Shown in pieces: positions 43,453 through 47,033 of a DNA stretch of 47,033 bases (positions are counted from its first letter, which is position 1; each line of letters starts with the position of its first letter). Origin of the DNA: Salegentibacter agarivorans (GTDB taxonomy: Bacteria > Bacteroidota > Bacteroidia > Flavobacteriales > Flavobacteriaceae); assembly GCF_900113135.1 (NCBI RefSeq), contig NZ_FOOH01000032.1, positions 1 to 47,033 of the forward strand. The letters are read 5' to 3'. The notes beneath the pieces are model-generated. The model was not told where the DNA came from. It did no database searches and was given only the letters and a program-made list of their open reading frames with translations. The position numbers and the translations under genes were made by a program.

Positions 43453-44790
43453 TTATATCCCCGTATAATTTTGCGGGGTTATTTTTTTAAGTTCCTCTTT
43501 TACTGCATCAGAAACCTCTAAGGTTTCAATAAAATCGGCGATACTCTTTTTATTGATCTTTTCGTTAGTTCTGGTAAGACCTTTAAGCGTTTCATATGGA
43601 TTTTTAAATCCTTCGCGGCGTAATATAGTTTGAATAGCTTCAGCAACAACCGCCCAATTAGCTTCAAGATCAGCATTTAGTTTTTCTTCATTCAGCAATA
43701 ATTTATCCAGTCCTTTTAATGTACTTTTAAACGCGATGCTGGTGTGGCCCATAGGTACACCAATATTTCTTAGTACCGTGCTATCGGTAAGATCTCTTTG
43801 CAGCCGGCTAAGCGGTAATTTTGCTGAAAGATGCTCAAAAATAGCGTTAGCTATTCCTAAATTTCCTTCACTGTTTTCAAAATCTATAGGATTCACCTTA
43901 TGCGGCATTGCCGAAGAACCTATTTCACCTTTTTTAATTTTCTGCTTAAAATAATCCATAGAAACATAGGTCCAGATATCACGATCTAAATCTATTAAAA
44001 TCGTGTTTATTCTTTTTAAGCCATCAAACAGCCCAGCCATATGATCGTAATGCTCAATTTGCGTGGTTGGGAAAGAATGGTGCAACCCTAGTTTTTGCTG
44101 GACAAAATTAGTTCCAAATTCTTTCCAGTCGGTATTTGGGTAAGCCACTTTATGAGCGTTAAAGTTACCAGTGGCTCCGCCAAATTTGGCGGCGTGTGGA
44201 ACTTTATTTAAAAGATCTAATTGAGCTTCTAAACGGGTGATAAAAACTTCTATTTCTTTACCTAAACGAGTAGGGGAAGCCGGCTGCCCGTGAGTTCTTG
44301 CCAGTAACGGAACATTTGCCCAATCCTGGGAGAGCTGCGTGAGTTTAGAAATTATTTGTTCTATTTCAGGAATATACTCGGCTTCAATTGCATCTTTTAA
44401 ACTTAATGGAACCGCGGTATTATTGATGTCCTGTGAGGTTAATCCAAAATGGATAAATTCTTTATGAGCTTCCAGGCCTAGTTCATCAAACTTGTTTTTT
44501 ATAAGATATTCTACCGCCTTTACATCGTGATTGGTAGTTTTTTCAATCTCTTTTACCGCCTGTGCATCAATCGTAGTGAAGTTTTCATAAATGGCGCGCA
44601 AATCACTAAAAACCGAATGATCTACATCTTTAAGCTGGGGTAGTGGTAATTCGCAAAGCGCAATAAAATATTCAACTTCAACCTTTACACGATATTTTAT
44701 TAGGGCTTCTTCGCTAAAATACTGCGAGAGCTGTTTGGTTTTGGAATGATATCTTCCATCTATTGGAGAAATGGCGGTTAGCGGTGTCAT
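43453..44790 (-). CDS. purB: Adenylosuccinate lyase
   Basis: The 445-residue enzyme of purine synthesis cleaves SAICAR and adenylosuccinate to release fumarate. Motifs are SPIDGRYHSKTKQLSQYFSEEALIKY at the start, ARTHGQPASPTRLGKE, the fumarase/ASL signature GSSAMPHKVNPIDFENSEG and a C-terminal ILRREGFKNPYETLKGLTR. Its length agrees with the PurB family. A TATATTTA -7-like box is at 44824-44817. Confidence 0.97.
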   Translation of the reverse strand: MTPLTAISPIDGRYHSKTKQLSQYFSEEALIKYRVKVEVEYFIALCELPLPQLKDVDHSVFSDLRAIYENFTTIDAQAVKEIEKTTNHDVKAVEYLIKNKFDELGLEAHKEFIHFGLTSQDINNTAVPLSLKDAIEAEYIPEIEQIISKLTQLSQDWANVPLLARTHGQPASPTRLGKEIEVFITRLEAQLDLLNKVPHAAKFGGATGNFNAHKVAYPNTDWKEFGTNFVQQKLGLHHSFPTTQIEHYDHMAGLFDGLKRINTILIDLDRDIWTYVSMDYFKQKIKKGEIGSSAMPHKVNPIDFENSEGNLGIANAIFEHLSAKLPLSRLQRDLTDSTVLRNIGVPMGHTSIAFKSTLKGLDKLLLNEEKLNADLEANWAVVAEAIQTILRREGFKNPYETLKGLTRTNEKINKKSIADFIETLEVSDAVKEELKKITPQNYTGI

Positions 44791-44887
44791 GTATTTGATT
44801 TAGAAATTAAAAGCCGTAAATATACTGCTTCCAAATAATCTTTAAAACCGCTGTAGCATTTCTTTTTCTATGAATAGTATGAAATTT

Positions 44888-45574
44888 TTATGCTGAATTC
44901 TTTAATTCCTTTACCAGCTGAGGAACGCCAATGGAAGCTTTTTCTGCAATAATATGAAGATTCCCTTTTTCCTGAATATTAGGTTTCGGGTCTATAAAAT
45001 AAATGGGAATTCCTTCGGGAGCAAAATCTACCAGGCCTGCTGCCGGGTACACCTGCATTGAGGTTCCTATAATCATAAGTATTTCTGCTTCAGCAACAAT
45101 TTTCATAGCTTTCTCAAACATAGGCACTGCTTCTCCAAACCAAACAACGTGGGGTCTGAGCTGATAGTTAAATTCACAGAAATCTCCGGGGTTTATATCC
45201 TGTTTCCAATCGAGTACAAGATTTTCATTAAAAGTACTTCTGGCTTTCAATAGCTCGCCGTGCAAATGGGTAACTTTTGTACTGCCGGCCCTTTCGTGAA
45301 GATCATCTATATTTTGAGTAATTATTTCTACGTCAAATTCTTTTTCAAGTTCAACCAGTGCAGTATGCGCAGCATTAGGATCTACCGTTAATAATTGCCG
45401 GCGCCTTTTATTGTAAAAATCTAAAACTAATTCCTGGTTCTTTTTCCACCCAATTGGTGAGGCTACTTCCATAACATCGTGGCCTTCCCACAAGCCATCA
45501 ACGTCCCGAAAGGTTTGAATACCACTTTCTGCACTAACTCCCGCGCCTGTAAGAATTACTATTTTCTTTTGCAT
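44888..45574 (-). CDS. cobB: Sir2 family NAD-dependent deacylase, CobB-like
   Basis: The 228-residue class III sirtuin has GAGVSAESGIQTFRDVDGLWEGH (NAD-binding), FYNKRRRQL with the Tyr and Arg that favour succinyl/malonyl substrates in SIRT5/CobB, TQNIDDLHERAG, LHGEL and PHVVWFGE. The family's zinc tetrad (two CxxC pairs) is not present: between HGEL and LRPHVVW only one Cys (GDFCEF) is found. It probably removes acyl groups from lysines. It is a single gene on the minus strand. Confidence 0.93.
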   Translation of the reverse strand: MQKKIVILTGAGVSAESGIQTFRDVDGLWEGHDVMEVASPIGWKKNQELVLDFYNKRRRQLLTVDPNAAHTALVELEKEFDVEIITQNIDDLHERAGSTKVTHLHGELLKARSTFNENLVLDWKQDINPGDFCEFNYQLRPHVVWFGEAVPMFEKAMKIVAEAEILMIIGTSMQVYPAAGLVDFAPEGIPIYFIDPKPNIQEKGNLHIIAEKASIGVPQLVKELKNSA

Positions 45575-45781
45575 ACTTTGGGTTTAGGTTATTAATTCTA
45601 AGGTAGTGTTAATCTCAAATAATTAAAAATGTTAAAGGTTGATTATTATATCACTGAAGCTCAGTATATTATTTAAAATACTACGTTAAAATATTCAAAA
45701 CACCTTAAATATGACGCAACCTTTTACTGTTATTCGTATCTCTAAAGAGAATGATTAATAACCCAAAAATTAAAATTTGAA

Positions 45782-46636
45782 ATGAAAAAATTAGCATTTG
45801 CTTTAATGATGGTCGCAGGATTCACAAGTTGTGATAGTGACGATGATGGCGTAGACACTCCAGATTTTGAAGGAGAAACAAAAGAGTACACACTTAATGA
45901 AATGAGTGATTCTGGCGTTAGCGGGACTGTTACTTTTATAGAAAATGAAGATGGAAGCGCTACCGTAGAATTTGATCTTGAAGGTACTCCAGACGATGGA
46001 ATGCACCCAGCTCATATTCACATGGGAACTGCTGCTGAAACTGGAGATATTGCTGTTACTTTTACTCCTATTGATGGAGCTACAGGGATGAGTACTACTG
46101 AAGTATCAGCTTTGGATAATGGCACCGATATTACTTATGAAGAACTGGTTACCTATGACGGGTATATCAATGTTCACCTAAGTGAGGAGGAATTAGATAC
46201 TATTGTAGCTCAAACCGATATTGGTGAAAATGAACTTACTGGAGAGTCTGTGAGTTATGATCTTGAGGAAAGAGATATTCCGGGTGTAAGTGGTGTAGCT
46301 ATTTTTGAAGAACGTGAAAATGGTGAAACTCTAGTAACTTTAGATCTTGAAGGAACTGAAGAAGGTGGAGAGCACCCAGCTCACATTCACATGGGATCTA
46401 TCGATGATGCTCCTGGAGCTATCGCAATTACTTTTACTCCTGTTAATGGAGCTACTGGTACGAGTATGACTAATGTTAGTATGACCGATGGTTCTGATGA
46501 AGTAGAAGCAGTAGCAATTACTTATGAAGAATTGCTAACTTATGATGGTTACATTAATGTACACAAAAGTGCTGAAGAACTAGACGTTCTAGCTGCACAG
46601 GGAAATATGGGAGCGAACGCTTCTTCTGAAGAGTAA
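45782..46636 (+). CDS. CHRD domain lipoprotein with two tandem domains
   Basis: The 284-residue lipoprotein has lipobox GFTSC followed by acidic DSDDDG. Two CHRD-like domains follow (about residues 35-145 and 150-275), each with HPAHIHMG, ITFTPV/IDGATG and YDGYINVH. The domains are near copies, indicating internal duplication. CHRD domains are found in chordin and bacterial surface proteins of unknown role; the HxHxG-type histidines might bind metal. Composition is acidic, fitting a secreted protein in a marine organism. Confidence 0.88.
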   Translation: MKKLAFALMMVAGFTSCDSDDDGVDTPDFEGETKEYTLNEMSDSGVSGTVTFIENEDGSATVEFDLEGTPDDGMHPAHIHMGTAAETGDIAVTFTPIDGATGMSTTEVSALDNGTDITYEELVTYDGYINVHLSEEELDTIVAQTDIGENELTGESVSYDLEERDIPGVSGVAIFEERENGETLVTLDLEGTEEGGEHPAHIHMGSIDDAPGAIAITFTPVNGATGTSMTNVSMTDGSDEVEAVAITYEELLTYDGYINVHKSAEELDVLAAQGNMGANASSEE

Positions 46637-46659
46637 TCTCTAATAATATTTCTTAATTT

Positions 46660-46686
46660 AAAAGCCTGGCATTAAGTCGGGTTTTT
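46660..46686 (+). terminator. Terminator hairpin of the CHRD gene
   Basis: AAAAGCCTGGC (46660-46670) pairs with GTCGGGTTTTT through several G-T pairs around an ATTAA loop, followed by a T-run. The group II intron begins a few bases later. Confidence 0.65.
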
Positions 46687-46690
46687 TAGT

Positions 46691-47033
46691 GTGCGCCGTG
46701 CATGGCGTATCACTTGACGGTGCAAGTCCGTTATGAGGGTTTATAGCTACCTATCATTAGCCAAAGGCAAGGGTGTCCACCGCGAGGTGGAATCTGAAGG
46801 AAGCCGGCGGCAAAGTTCCGGTCCGAGGAACACGAACATCATATGAGGCATATCTGATCTGGATGAGCTTGCACTACAAAGCGAAATCCTAAAGCTATAC
46901 GGAGATCAGGGTGTAAATGATGCGGATATATGGAATGAAAGTGATACGTCTTACCGCGGGAGATCTCACAGACATAGGCGAAACAGCGTATGAACCTATG
47001 GTTGAAACAAGATTTACTGTGAGAGGTCAGCTG
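46691..47033 (+). mobile_element. 5' part of a group II intron (truncated by the window end)
   Basis: GTGCGCC at 46691 starts the intron consensus GUGYG. The following domain I sequence has the usual blocks ACTTGACGGTGCAAGTCCG, AAGGGTGTCCACCGCGAGGTGG, GGAAGCCGGCGGCAAA and TCCGAGGAACACGAAC. No intron-encoded protein is reached before 47033. Placement right after a terminator-like hairpin is the habit of class C introns, but the class cannot be settled from this 343-base fragment. Confidence 0.85.

Overview
This window looks like a chromosomal piece of a Flavobacteriaceae bacterium (Bacteroidota). The supporting evidence is low GC, a T9SS C-terminal sorting domain, many SPII lipoproteins ending in Cys-(Ser/Asp)-Asp, promoters of the Bacteroidota TTTG-N19-TAnnTTTG kind, weak or absent Shine-Dalgarno sequences, a CarB of about 950 residues, and flavobacterial families such as DUF4252, DUF2752/CCC-motif and BtuG-like proteins. 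A marine Salegentibacter/Gramella-like genus is plausible but cannot be fixed from the sequence alone. No rRNA, tRNA or CRISPR array was seen.

Layout. 1-220 is the 3' end of an IS1182-like transposase. 348-2732 (minus) is a three-gene run: a T9SS cargo protein, DUF2752 and a CCC-motif membrane protein. 2809-8398 holds a small membrane protein with an Smr protein, an Asp-rich calcium-repeat lipoprotein, a cysteine desulfurase, an OsmC protein, MtaB and a degenerate small GNAT. 8757-11883 is a tight plus-strand operon: alpha/beta hydrolase, lytic transglycosylase and cardiolipin synthase. 11884-16530 contains a TlpA-like protein lacking its second active-site Cys, a TPR-like protein, rpmH and carB. 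16803-21713 is mostly housekeeping: DUF423, then a minus-strand operon (serine hydrolase, small membrane protein, thioesterase, SBF-like transporter) and rmuC.

The centrepiece is 21796-32893, which resembles a rearranged Pel exopolysaccharide locus. A five-gene, tightly coupled plus-strand operon encodes a PelF-like glycosyltransferase, a PelG-like membrane transporter with an extra N-terminal domain, a secreted GH114-type polygalactosaminidase (the PelA hydrolase half), an unrecognised 663-residue polytopic membrane protein, and a roughly 1330-residue outer-membrane lipoprotein. The last protein appears to fuse a polysaccharide deacetylase (the PelA deacetylase half) to TPR-like helices and a beta-barrel (PelB-like). 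A second GH114/TM1410-type lipoprotein is divergently transcribed. No PelD-like c-di-GMP receptor, PelE or PelC is visible.

32890-39573 is a vitamin B12 acquisition module: a BtuFCD-type ABC importer on the minus strand, and on the plus strand a cobalamin riboswitch, a BtuB TonB-dependent receptor and a BtuG-like surface propeller lipoprotein. 39661-43311 carries an S41 peptidase and an ECF sigma/anti-sigma-like/DUF4252/DUF4252 envelope module. 43453-46636 carries purB, a Sir2 deacylase apparently without zinc cysteines, and a duplicated CHRD lipoprotein. The window ends inside a group II intron starting at 46691, immediately after a terminator-like hairpin.

Intergenic regions carry at least two families of dispersed palindromes: a CGTCA..TGACG paired-hairpin element whose stems covary between copies, and terminator-like CCTACAAGGTTTT/AAAACCTTGTAGG palindromes.
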